From an archaeon (GTDB lineage: Archaea; EX4484-52; B79-G9), in NCBI GenBank assembly GCA_030594585.1, contig JAUVEX010000042.1, positions 1 to 8,166 on the forward strand: DNA of 8,166 bases, given 5' to 3'. Positions 1 to 5,484 of the stretch are shown in pieces. The translations under genes were made by a program, and so were the position numbers. The notes under the pieces were generated by a model. It was not told the DNA's origin, searched no databases, and saw only the letters and a list, made by a program, of their open reading frames with translations. Numbering within the stretch: position 1 is the first letter of the stretch; every line of letters starts with the position of its first letter.

Positions 1-1350
1 ATCACGCATTTCAGGCACGAAATTGCTGTGGTCTTCTGTGTTCTTTATAATGCCCTTGTCTTTAAGGTCCTTTAAGTGCTTGCCTAAATCAAGGACGAAC
101 ATTTTTGTCTTTTCCCGAAGCTCGTAGACATTCCTTTCAGGAATTGCGCTTTCCTTGCCGTCTTTTATCATCAAAAGATACTTTGTAAGCCCATCGAAAA
201 GCTCTTTATGCAAATCCTTTAGTTGCGGGAATTTTTCATGCATTACAGTAGGCAAATCCTGAAGGGATTCCGGTGGCTTGATACCGATGTATTTAAGCGC
301 TCCGACATCCGCTTTCAAAAAAGTTTTGTAAGTATTCATGAGTACTGAGCCCTTCTTTTTTTGGTCAAGTTCTTTTATGAGGTTGGCCATTCTCTTTACA
401 AAATCATCTGTCATTTTCAAATGCGAATCAACTTCCGCACCAAGGCCGATAATTTCTTCATCTTTTACATGCTCGAGCTTTTTTGCAAAATCGCGTATTT
501 TCTGCGCCTCAACAGAAAACCTTTCCTCGAGAAGCTTTTGGTCGCAGAATGACTCTTTTATTGCATTTGGTACATCTTCCTTGTTTTGCGGCATTCGCCC
601 TATAAACATCAACGCTGCATTCCCTGCTGTTGCCATTGCCTGCTCCATGTAATGGCCGGAAGATTTTATCCGCCCTAAAGCATACTTCACAAATTCCGGA
701 GCAGCATGCATTTTCTGGTCAACTGCCTCTTTTGTTGTCGGAATTTTCCCTCTCTGGAGCATCCTTTTTGCAGGCATGAAAACACCCACATCGAAAACAG
801 GAACACCGTTTCTTAAAATCGCCATTAAAACCGGTTCTGCAACGCGCATATTCTCCCAGAATTCAGTCAAAAACATAAATGCCTGAAGGGTTATTCCCTG
901 GCCTTCTTTTAGCTTGTGGGTGTCATTTGTTTTTTTAGCTAGTGCAAGCATCTCATTCCAGATGCGGTCTTTTACTTCCTGAGGTATTGCGCCGTCAACT
1001 TTTGTGTCATCCATTACAACAAAAACATCAATGTCTGATGTCTCTTTATGGGTTCCGGTTGCAGTGGAGCCATAAACAATAACTGATTTTACGGATTTCT
1101 TGAATTTGAGAATAAGCTCTTTTGAGAAATCTGTTGCAATCTTGAATCGTTTTTCCTGCGATTCTCTTTTCTTTTTTTCTTCTTCACTCATTTTTTTTTG
1201 TTCTTCAGGCGTTTTTTTATCAGCACCGTCAAGAAGGGTACCGACTTCTTTTTCTTTTTTTACCGTCTTATTTTTGCGTTCTTTCAGGTTTGTTATTTCT
1301 TCTTTCTTGCCCGCGTTTGAAACATTATTTTTCTTTATTTTTGCAACCAT
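1..1350 (-). CDS. Nucleotidyltransferase-domain protein with HEPN-like helical C-terminal half (3' end beyond window)
   Basis: The frame is open from the ATG at 1350-1348 to the left edge, giving 450 codons and no stop, so the C-terminus is missing. Residues 1-75 are Lys/Glu-rich and probably disordered or coiled. A minimal nucleotidyltransferase domain follows: VYGSTATGTHKETSDIDVFV (about residues 92-111) fits the GSX10DXD signature, with G94, S95, D106 and D108. The stretch LTEFW at 161-165 and then ILRNGVPVFDVG (178-189) match the later part of archaeal MNT-type domains. From about residue 190 the protein is helical; AGNAALMFIGRMP (242-254) resembles the helix-turn of HEPN domains. Such proteins transfer a nucleotide to a protein or small molecule; the substrate here is unknown. 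An SD (GGGTGA, complement of 1357-1362) lies six bases before the ATG and supports this start. Nucleotidyltransferase fold: confident. HEPN assignment: tentative. Confidence 0.88.
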   Translation of the reverse strand, partial: MVAKIKKNNVSNAGKKEEITNLKERKNKTVKKEKEVGTLLDGADKKTPEEQKKMSEEEKKKRESQEKRFKIATDFSKELILKFKKSVKSVIVYGSTATGTHKETSDIDVFVVMDDTKVDGAIPQEVKDRIWNEMLALAKKTNDTHKLKEGQGITLQAFMFLTEFWENMRVAEPVLMAILRNGVPVFDVGVFMPAKRMLQRGKIPTTKEAVDQKMHAAPEFVKYALGRIKSSGHYMEQAMATAGNAALMFIGRMPQNKEDVPNAIKESFCDQKLLEERFSVEAQKIRDFAKKLEHVKDEEIIGLGAEVDSHLKMTDDFVKRMANLIKELDQKKKGSVLMNTYKTFLKADVGALKYIGIKPPESLQDLPTVMHEKFPQLKDLHKELFDGLTKYLLMIKDGKESAIPERNVYELREKTKMFVLDLGKHLKDLKDKGIIKNTEDHSNFVPEMRD

Positions 1351-1356
1351 TAAATT

Positions 1357-1362
1357 TCACCC
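1357..1362 (-). promoter_or_regulatory. Shine-Dalgarno of the nucleotidyltransferase gene
   Basis: On the minus strand GGGTGA stands six bases before the ATG at 1350. It is complementary to the usual archaeal 16S rRNA 3' end and fixes this ATG as the start. Confidence 0.6.
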
Positions 1363-1406
1363 ATGTAATTTGTATGCCTTTATACAAAATAAATGTGTTG
1401 TTCAGT

Positions 1407-1414
1407 TATATATA
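1407..1414 (-). promoter_or_regulatory. Candidate TATA box for the nucleotidyltransferase gene
   Basis: TATATATA lies about 60 bases before the minus-strand ATG. With the usual archaeal spacing the transcript would start near 1385 and carry a leader of about 35 bases that includes the SD at 1362-1357. The surrounding DNA is AT-rich, so the choice of box is uncertain; GTATAAAG on the minus strand near 1380-1387 is an alternative, but it would start the RNA inside the SD. Confidence 0.35.
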
Positions 1415-1455
1415 GTTTACACACATCCCTTAAAAATAGCGACATAGTCATAGTG

Positions 1456-1465
1456 TTTATAAAAA
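1456..1465 (+). promoter_or_regulatory. Candidate TATA box for the 71-aa ORF
   Basis: TTTATAAAAA would place a start of transcription near 1487, leaving a leader of about 70 bases before the ATG at 1560. A second AT-rich element, TTTTAAAAAG at 1481-1490, would give a leader of about 48 bases. Either fits an SD-led gene; the sequence alone does not decide between them. Confidence 0.3.
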
Positions 1466-1549
1466 CAATTGATGTTTATGTTTTAAAAAGATAAATAATT
1501 AAACAAATATTGTTATTATTGCCGAATAAAAAATAGGTGTAGTAACATG

Positions 1550-1555
1550 AGGTGG
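1550..1555 (+). promoter_or_regulatory. Shine-Dalgarno of the 71-aa ORF
   Basis: AGGTGG is followed by a four-base spacer and ATG at 1560. The same sequence with the same spacing precedes the gene at 6867, and AGGTGAT precedes ribosomal protein S2. It is the best evidence that this short ORF is translated. Confidence 0.6.
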
Positions 1556-1559
1556 GATT

Positions 1560-1775
1560 ATGTTAGGAGATATGGGTAATTATATGGATATTATAACGAA
1601 TCCATTGGTGATAACAGCGGCTGCGGGTTCGGCAGTTTATTTTCTTTCAAATCTATTCGGGGATAATTACACACCTCAAGAAGAACTTGACCGTCAGGCA
1701 ACAAGAGCGCTGTGGGTCGGCTCATCTGAAAAAAGTTCAGAGAATCGTATGTATGTCCATGACAATATGCTATGA
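1560..1775 (+). CDS. Small predicted membrane protein, 71 aa, unknown function
   Basis: I do not recognise a family. The ORF has a strong SD (AGGTGG, four-base spacer) and candidate TATA boxes upstream, which separates it from random ORFs of this size. Residues about 14-33 (NPLVITAAAGSAVYFLSNLF) form one hydrophobic, glycine- and alanine-containing stretch long enough to cross a membrane. The remaining 38 residues are polar and charged (EELDRQATR, SSEKSSENR), so a single-pass protein with a soluble tail is the likely shape; orientation cannot be set. It lies alone between the divergent nucleotidyltransferase gene and the S2 promoter region, about 150 bases before S2, and may have its own transcript. 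An overlapping minus-strand ORF (1591-1791) lacks an SD and I do not credit it. Confidence 0.55.
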   Translation: MLGDMGNYMDIITNPLVITAAAGSAVYFLSNLFGDNYTPQEELDRQATRALWVGSSEKSSENRMYVHDNML

Positions 1776-1819
1776 TGTGTTTATGTCTCATATAATGGTA
1801 ATGTGCATCATAAGAAACC

Positions 1820-1827
1820 TTTAAAAA
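1820..1827 (+). promoter_or_regulatory. Candidate TATA box (distal) for ribosomal protein S2
   Basis: TTTAAAAA preceded by a purine-rich GAAACC, which resembles an archaeal BRE. It predicts transcription starting near 1849-1850, giving a leader of about 75 bases that would contain both hairpins at 1855-1872 and 1877-1895. Confidence 0.4.
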
Positions 1828-1838
1828 ACTACCCCGCC

Positions 1839-1846
1839 TTTATATC
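1839..1846 (+). promoter_or_regulatory. Candidate TATA box (proximal) for ribosomal protein S2
   Basis: TTTATATC would start transcription near 1868. The leader would then be about 57 bases and keep only the second hairpin. Its upstream flank (CCCCGCC) is a poor BRE, so the distal box at 1820-1827 is slightly preferred. Confidence 0.3.
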
Positions 1847-1854
1847 TTGCAGTG

Positions 1855-1872
1855 CAAGGGCATATGCCTTTG
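1855..1872 (+). promoter_or_regulatory. First hairpin in the S2 leader
   Basis: CAAGGGCATATGCCTTTG is an inverted repeat: a seven-pair stem with one G·T pair and a four-base ATAT loop. The arm GCAA at 1854-1857 can also pair with TTGC at 1847-1850, so two exclusive folds are possible. A role in S2 autoregulation is only a possibility. As DNA it is also a near-palindrome and could be a protein-binding site. Confidence 0.35.
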
Positions 1873-1876
1873 ACAC

Positions 1877-1895
1877 ATCGAACGATTTGTTCGGT
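1877..1895 (+). promoter_or_regulatory. Second hairpin in the S2 leader
   Basis: CGAAC (1879-1883) and GTTCG (1889-1893) form a five-pair stem around a five-base loop, extended by T·G and A-T pairs to seven. It stands four bases after the first hairpin and about 18 bases before the SD. Confidence 0.35.
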
Positions 1896-1912
1896 TAACA
1901 CTAAAATTCTAT

Positions 1913-1919
1913 AGGTGAT
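1913..1919 (+). promoter_or_regulatory. Shine-Dalgarno of ribosomal protein S2
   Basis: AGGTGAT followed by GGATA and then ATG at 1925. This is the longest match in the window to the expected anti-SD sequence and fixes the start codon. Confidence 0.75.
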
Positions 1920-1924
1920 GGATA

Positions 1925-2560
1925 ATGGAAAAAGAAAACAAAGAGACTCAAAAAGATACAGGGATGCTTGTCCCGTTGAATGTATATCTTTCTTCAGGGA
2001 TACACATAGGAATGAAGCAGAGACTAAAAGCAATGGAGCATTATGTTTACAAAGTAAGGCCTGACAAGCTTGCGGTTTTCGATATTTCAAAGATAAATGA
2101 AAAAATAAGAATCGCAGCAAACCTTCTTTCAAAATACGAGCCCGAAGAGATTCTTGTGGTTTCAAGAAAAAGAAACGGCCATAAGTCTACCGCAACATTT
2201 GCAAAAGCTGTTGAAGGCTCAAAAGCAGTATGGGGCAGGTTTATGCCCGGAACACTTACAAACCCGAATTACAAGAATTACATTGAGCCGAAAATCGCAG
2301 TTATAACAGATCCTTTTGCAGACAAGCAGGCAATACAGGAATCATACAACGCGAACATCCCCATAATCGCTATGTGCGATACATTCAACGACCCGAGATA
2401 TGTTGATGTCATAATCCCTATGAACAACAAGGGGAAAAAATCAGTTGCTCTTGTTTTCTGGATACTTGCACGCGAATATCTGAAAAACAAAGGTATAATC
2501 AAAGGCGACGCAGAGATGAAAGAGACTCTTGAAGACTTTGAGATGCCGGACAACCGATAA
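1925..2560 (+). CDS. rps2: 30S ribosomal protein S2 (archaeal/eukaryotic Sa type)
   Basis: This 211-residue protein is a component of the small ribosomal subunit; the eukaryotic counterpart is Sa/RPSA. Recognisable archaeal S2 blocks run along its length: YLSSGIHIG (21-29), YVYKVRPDKLAVFDI (40-54), GRFMPGTLTNP (104-114), YIEPKIAVITDP (119-130), IPIIAMCDTFND (145-156) and VDVIIPMNNKGKKS (160-173). The length is normal for archaeal S2, with a short charged N-terminal extension (residues 1-12). The SD AGGTGAT sits five bases before the ATG. In many Archaea S2 lies next to a MEMO-family gene, and one follows here at 4628 after two inserted membrane-protein genes. The leader carries two small hairpins that might be regulatory. 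The following gene has its own TATA box just after the S2 stop, so S2 may be transcribed separately. Confidence 0.97.
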   Translation: MEKENKETQKDTGMLVPLNVYLSSGIHIGMKQRLKAMEHYVYKVRPDKLAVFDISKINEKIRIAANLLSKYEPEEILVVSRKRNGHKSTATFAKAVEGSKAVWGRFMPGTLTNPNYKNYIEPKIAVITDPFADKQAIQESYNANIPIIAMCDTFNDPRYVDVIIPMNNKGKKSVALVFWILAREYLKNKGIIKGDAEMKETLEDFEMPDNR

Positions 2561-2569
2561 CTTCGAAGA

Positions 2570-2579
2570 AATATATAAA
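2570..2579 (+). promoter_or_regulatory. TATA box for the COG2426-type transporter, leaderless mRNA predicted
   Basis: AATATATAAA directly follows the S2 stop codon and a BRE-like CGAAG. Its centre is about 27 bases before the ATG at 2602, so transcription is predicted to begin at or next to the start codon. No SD is present before 2602, which agrees with a leaderless message. Confidence 0.6.
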
Positions 2580-2601
2580 GTGTCAAGACAAATGTTTTTC
2601 T

Positions 2602-3078
2602 ATGCTTGACACAATCCTTTCTTTTATTTATGGTCTTGACCCATGGTTAGTCCTTGGACTGCTTGCTATGATGCCCTTTGTCGAGGCACGGGGGTCAATA
2701 GTCTATGGCATTGCAACAGGTCTTGAACCATTGCAGGTGTTTATGGTATCTGTGGCTCTTAACATACTGGTTTTAATACCGCTTTTGTTCTTTTTACGGC
2801 AGAAGTTTATAATGGACATAATACACAAAATCATGGGCCGCAAAATAACCCGTTTGGTTGAGAAAAACCGCAAGAAATTCGAAGTATACGAAGAGCTTGC
2901 GCTTTTTTCCTTTGTTGCAGTTCCTTTTGTAGGAACTGGTGCCTGGACGGGCGCTCTTTTATCAACAGTGCTTGAACTTAACCAAAAAAAATCATTCTTG
3001 GTAATCGCTGCAGGAGTATTGGCTGCAGGAATAATTATGTTTTTAGGGACAAATGGCTTTTTACATATTCTGATGTGA
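2602..3078 (+). CDS. COG2426-type small membrane protein (Sm_multidrug_ex family)
   Basis: A 158-residue integral membrane protein. The N-terminal signature PFVEARGSIVYGI (25-37) matches the P-x-x-E-x-R-G-S-I-P-Y-G pattern of the family Pfam calls putative small multi-drug export protein, with valine in place of the second proline. A second signature, VPFVGTGAWTGALL (107-120), matches the family's conserved P-x-x-G-T-G-A-W-T-G loop. Hydrophobic stretches at about 16-26, 44-65, 99-120 and 130-155 suggest four or five membrane segments, some re-entrant. The transported substrate is not known for the family; the multidrug name is not evidence of drug export. The start at 2602 is set by the TATA box 27 bases upstream. 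The next gene begins four bases after the stop, so the two are almost certainly cotranscribed. Confidence 0.88.
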   Translation: MLDTILSFIYGLDPWLVLGLLAMMPFVEARGSIVYGIATGLEPLQVFMVSVALNILVLIPLLFFLRQKFIMDIIHKIMGRKITRLVEKNRKKFEVYEELALFSFVAVPFVGTGAWTGALLSTVLELNQKKSFLVIAAGVLAAGIIMFLGTNGFLHILM

Positions 3079-3082
3079 GTGT

Positions 3083-4168
3083 ATGTTTTCTTTTGATTTA
3101 GCGATATTGCAGTATCTGAACAGCCTTCCAAACGAAATACATATCGCTGCAAATATTATGAGCTTGTCTGTATATCTTTTCATCATTATTGTGCCTTACC
3201 TAAAATACAAAGAAAACCCCGCAAAAGGAACAATGGCTGCTTTATCTATAGGGATTGTAATTCTTGCAGCAGAAATCATAAAGCAAATAACGCAAATTCC
3301 ACGACCGTATCTTACAGTTCCCGGACTTTCTATAACCGAGACATCAACATCATCCGGAATGTCATTTCCTTCCAGGCACACAGCAGTTGCTTTTGCAGCA
3401 GTTGAGGCAAAGCCAAGATACCAAAATCTGTTTATAGTTTGGGCTGTGCTCATTGGAGTGTCAAGAATCATCCTTGCCCAGCATTATTTTACAGATGTAC
3501 TCGCAGGAGCCATTCTCGGTATAGCTATAAGCAGAATAATTGCGAAACAGGACATAAATAATTTTTTCAAAAGGTTCCAAAAAAACCAATTCGAAATTAA
3601 GCGACAAACAGTCCATATGATGACAGGAATACTTTTAGCGTATGCAATTTATTTTTTTGAAAAAACAACAACAATTGTATCTCTTATAGGAATTGTTGTT
3701 GTCGGTTATATGCTGTCAAAAATTGCAAAAAAAACAAGAATACCTGTAATTGACTGGATTCTGGATCACATCGAGCGAAAAAAAGACTCGAAAAAATTCC
3801 CGGGCAAAGGTGCATTTTTCTTTAATTTAGGAGCACTTCTTTCAATTATTTTTTACGGTAAGGACATAGCTTTTATGGCAGTCCTTGTTCTTGCAGTTGG
3901 TGATGCCGCAACAACAATCGGGGGAAAGCTTTTCGGGAAGACATCACACATTCACAGCAAAAGAAAGACACTTGAGGGAAGCGGTTTTGGTATGATTGCA
4001 GCTTTTTTGGCTCTTTTCTTTTTAACACCTTTAGGCGCTTTTAACTCTTTTCTTGTCGCAACTGTATTCGGCATTGTCGAAAGCTTCATAATTAAGATTG
4101 AGTCTTATGAAATTGACGACAATCTTGTGATACCGATTGTATGCGGATTAGTATTATTTTTGATTTAA
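3083..4168 (+). CDS. PAP2 lipid phosphatase fused to polyprenol/dolichol kinase-like domain
   Basis: The 361-residue protein joins two enzyme domains. Residues about 1-155 are a PAP2 phosphatase with all three signature motifs: KQITQIPRP (67-75, KX6RP), FPSRHT (95-100, with H99) and SRIILAQHYFTD (127-138, SRX5HX3D). Residues about 165-361 resemble the membrane CTP-dependent kinase group that includes dolichol kinase, Dgk1 and phytol kinases: EIKRQTVHMMTG (171-182), FPGKGAFFFNLG (239-250), GDAATTIGGKLFGK (273-286), KTLEGSGFG (295-303) and a terminal DDNLVIP block. PAP2 enzymes remove phosphate from lipid phosphates or diphosphates; the second family phosphorylates polyprenols or related lipid alcohols. 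Together they could recycle a lipid carrier, but this is inferred. The protein is polytopic. It follows the COG2426-type gene by four bases, and its 3' end converges on the PPOX gene 12 bases away. Confidence 0.9.
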   Translation: MFSFDLAILQYLNSLPNEIHIAANIMSLSVYLFIIIVPYLKYKENPAKGTMAALSIGIVILAAEIIKQITQIPRPYLTVPGLSITETSTSSGMSFPSRHTAVAFAAVEAKPRYQNLFIVWAVLIGVSRIILAQHYFTDVLAGAILGIAISRIIAKQDINNFFKRFQKNQFEIKRQTVHMMTGILLAYAIYFFEKTTTIVSLIGIVVVGYMLSKIAKKTRIPVIDWILDHIERKKDSKKFPGKGAFFFNLGALLSIIFYGKDIAFMAVLVLAVGDAATTIGGKLFGKTSHIHSKRKTLEGSGFGMIAAFLALFFLTPLGAFNSFLVATVFGIVESFIIKIESYEIDDNLVIPIVCGLVLFLI

Positions 4169-4180
4169 AATAACTCTCTT

Positions 4181-4543
4181 TCAACAAAGCCCAATTATTT
4201 CTGACAGCGTTACTAAAATAGCCCCTTTAGCGGATAGGCCTTTGTTTTCCGGAATATTCTCAACAAATGTTTTCCATTCGCCATCGGTAAAATATTCTGC
4301 TGTGCCGATAAGTTTGCAACCACTCCATTTTTTATTCCAGACTGCAAGACATACATTATTGTTGTTTTCAAGATTTTCTTTGCTCTTGTTCATATAATTA
4401 TCCGTAATAATTATCTGATTTTTAGAAATAACTTTGACATATGCAACAGCAATAACATTTGGTTTGCCCCCATCGTCAACTGTTGCAAACGCTATTGGAT
4501 TTTCTTCAATAAGTTTTTTTGTTTCTGTGTTGATTTCAACCAT
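4181..4543 (-). CDS. PPOX-type FMN-binding split-barrel protein
   Basis: A 120-residue member of the pyridoxamine 5'-phosphate oxidase-like split-barrel superfamily. The pattern FATVDDGGKPNVIAVAYVKV (19-38), then IIITDNYMNKSKENLENN (44-61), then VCLAVW (64-69) and GTAEYFTDGEW (78-88) is typical of the short single-domain archaeal and bacterial members, which bind FMN or F420-like cofactors as dimers. The natural substrate is not predictable, and true pyridoxamine phosphate oxidase activity is unlikely for such a short form. The frame is open to 4636, but I choose the ATG at 4543 because family homology begins there and a minus-strand TATA box is centred 26 bases upstream, which makes the mRNA leaderless. 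The ATG at 4555 adds four residues and is less likely. The gene is divergent from MEMO, sharing an 84-base promoter region. Confidence 0.85.
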   Translation of the reverse strand: MVEINTETKKLIEENPIAFATVDDGGKPNVIAVAYVKVISKNQIIITDNYMNKSKENLENNNNVCLAVWNKKWSGCKLIGTAEYFTDGEWKTFVENIPENKGLSAKGAILVTLSEIIGLC

Positions 4544-4564
4544 AAATCTAAACATTATTGCATG

Positions 4565-4572
4565 TTTATAAA
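4565..4572 (-). promoter_or_regulatory. TATA box for the PPOX-type gene, leaderless mRNA predicted
   Basis: TTTATAAA, read on the minus strand, is centred 26 bases before the ATG at 4543. This spacing predicts transcription starting at the A of the ATG and argues against the longer in-frame starts at 4555 and 4636, which would lie at or upstream of the promoter. Confidence 0.55.
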
Positions 4573-4599
4573 TTTTATTTTTTGAAAGACATCCAAAAC

Positions 4600-4607
4600 A
4601 TTTAAAC
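4600..4607 (+). promoter_or_regulatory. TATA box for the MEMO gene, leaderless mRNA predicted
   Basis: ATTTAAAC preceded by the BRE-like CCAAAAC is centred about 25 bases before the ATG at 4628. No SD lies between them. It forms a divergent promoter pair with the minus-strand box at 4565-4572. Confidence 0.55.
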
Positions 4608-4627
4608 ACACAAAACCAAATAACATC

Positions 4628-5440
4628 ATGCGCCAACCTGTGGCCGAAGGATTCTATCCGTTTGATAAGAAGGCACTTGAAGAGCTTTTGTCACAGTTCT
4701 TTGTATCTTCAAAAAAGAACCCAAAAATAAAAGGCATAATTGTCCCGCACGCAGGTTATGCTTATTCCGGTCCTGTTGCGGGAAAAGTGTATTCTCAACT
4801 GGACGATATTTATGATACAGTAATTCTTCTTGGAGTCAACCACACAGGGGTCGGAAACAGAATTTCTGTTTCTCTTGTTGATTGGGAAACCCCTATTGGT
4901 ATTGTAAAAAATGATGTGATTCTTGGAAATAAGATAATTGATTCAAACGAAATGATTCGCGCCGATGAGCTTTCCCACTTTTACGAGCATTCAATAGAAG
5001 TCCAGCTGCCTTTTTTGCAGAGTGTTTTTAAAGATTTAAAAATAGTTCCGATAACTGTTTCAGCTGAACTTACTCGTGCAATGTTTGAAGAATTGGGCAA
5101 TCAAATTTCAAAAGTAATTAAAGGAAAAAAAGTGCTTGTTGTAGCATCATCGGATTTCACGCACTTCGGAAAAAGTTATGGTTTTGCGCCTGTTGAAAAA
5201 GACGAGGTAAAATGGATTACAGAAACAGACAAAAAAGTGATTGAAGCTATTTTGGAAAACAACACAGAAAAATTTATTGAATCTGCCCGCGCAACAACGG
5301 TCTGCGGTGTGGGGCCGATTGCGCTTTTAATGTCAATATTAAAAGATGAAAAAGCAACACTTGTAGATTATAAGACATCTTATGATCTCTCAAAAAATAA
5401 GGACATGATTGTGGGCTATGCAGGGATTGTTTTTGAGTAA
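4628..5440 (+). CDS. MEMO-family protein (AmmeMemoRadiSam system protein B)
   Basis: A 270-residue protein of the MEMO1 family, related in fold to class III extradiol dioxygenases (LigB). The family start motif RQPVAEGFYP is at residues 2-11, so the ATG at 4628 is the right start. Later blocks are GIIVPHAGYAYSGPVA (36-51), LLGVNHTG (67-74), EHSIEVQLPFL (120-130), SSDFTHFG (174-181) and VCGVGP (225-230). H41, H72 and C226 correspond to the metal-site residues H49, H81 and C244 of human MEMO1, so the site is intact. The biochemical role in Archaea is unknown; homologues are often encoded with AMMECR1 and radical SAM proteins, neither of which is present here. The gene follows rps2 in many archaeal genomes; here two membrane-protein genes and a divergent PPOX gene lie between. 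Length is normal. Confidence 0.95.
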   Translation: MRQPVAEGFYPFDKKALEELLSQFFVSSKKNPKIKGIIVPHAGYAYSGPVAGKVYSQLDDIYDTVILLGVNHTGVGNRISVSLVDWETPIGIVKNDVILGNKIIDSNEMIRADELSHFYEHSIEVQLPFLQSVFKDLKIVPITVSAELTRAMFEELGNQISKVIKGKKVLVVASSDFTHFGKSYGFAPVEKDEVKWITETDKKVIEAILENNTEKFIESARATTVCGVGPIALLMSILKDEKATLVDYKTSYDLSKNKDMIVGYAGIVFE

Positions 5441-5456
5441 AATGATAAACAATTGG

Positions 5457-5465
5457 TTTAAAATA
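5457..5465 (+). promoter_or_regulatory. TATA box for the propeller gene, leaderless mRNA predicted
   Basis: TTTAAAATA lies 16 bases after the MEMO stop and is centred 24 bases before the ATG at 5485. It supports 5485 as the start rather than the in-frame TTG at 5470, which would lie upstream of the transcript. Confidence 0.55.
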
Positions 5466-5484
5466 CCCGTTGGGGCGAACAGTT

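Noticed and set aside
338..1447. Plus-strand ORFs at 338-652, 361-552 and 1100-1447
   Set aside because: They lie wholly or mostly opposite the nucleotidyltransferase gene, whose minus-strand frame carries recognisable motifs. Their Phe/Ser-rich translations are the mirror of Lys/Glu-rich codons.
1351..1559. Possible tRNA or C/D box RNA in the intergenic region
   Set aside because: No cloverleaf arms, T-loop-like sequence or paired C and D boxes were found; the stretch is AT-rich promoter-type DNA.
1821..2165. Minus-strand ORF of 114 codons over the S2 leader and 5' end
   Set aside because: It is antisense to ribosomal protein S2, has no SD and shows no family pattern.
2703..3471. Minus-strand ORFs at 2703-3152 and 3196-3471
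   Set aside because: Both are shadows of the COG2426-type gene and the PAP2-kinase gene, whose motifs fix the plus-strand frames.
4544..4636. N-terminal extension of the PPOX-type protein to the ATG at 4636
   Set aside because: The extra 31 residues lack family similarity, overlap the MEMO start and lie upstream of the gene's own TATA box.
5470..5484. TTG start for the propeller protein
   Set aside because: It lies before the predicted transcription start and adds only five residues; ATG at 5485 is 24 bases from the TATA centre.
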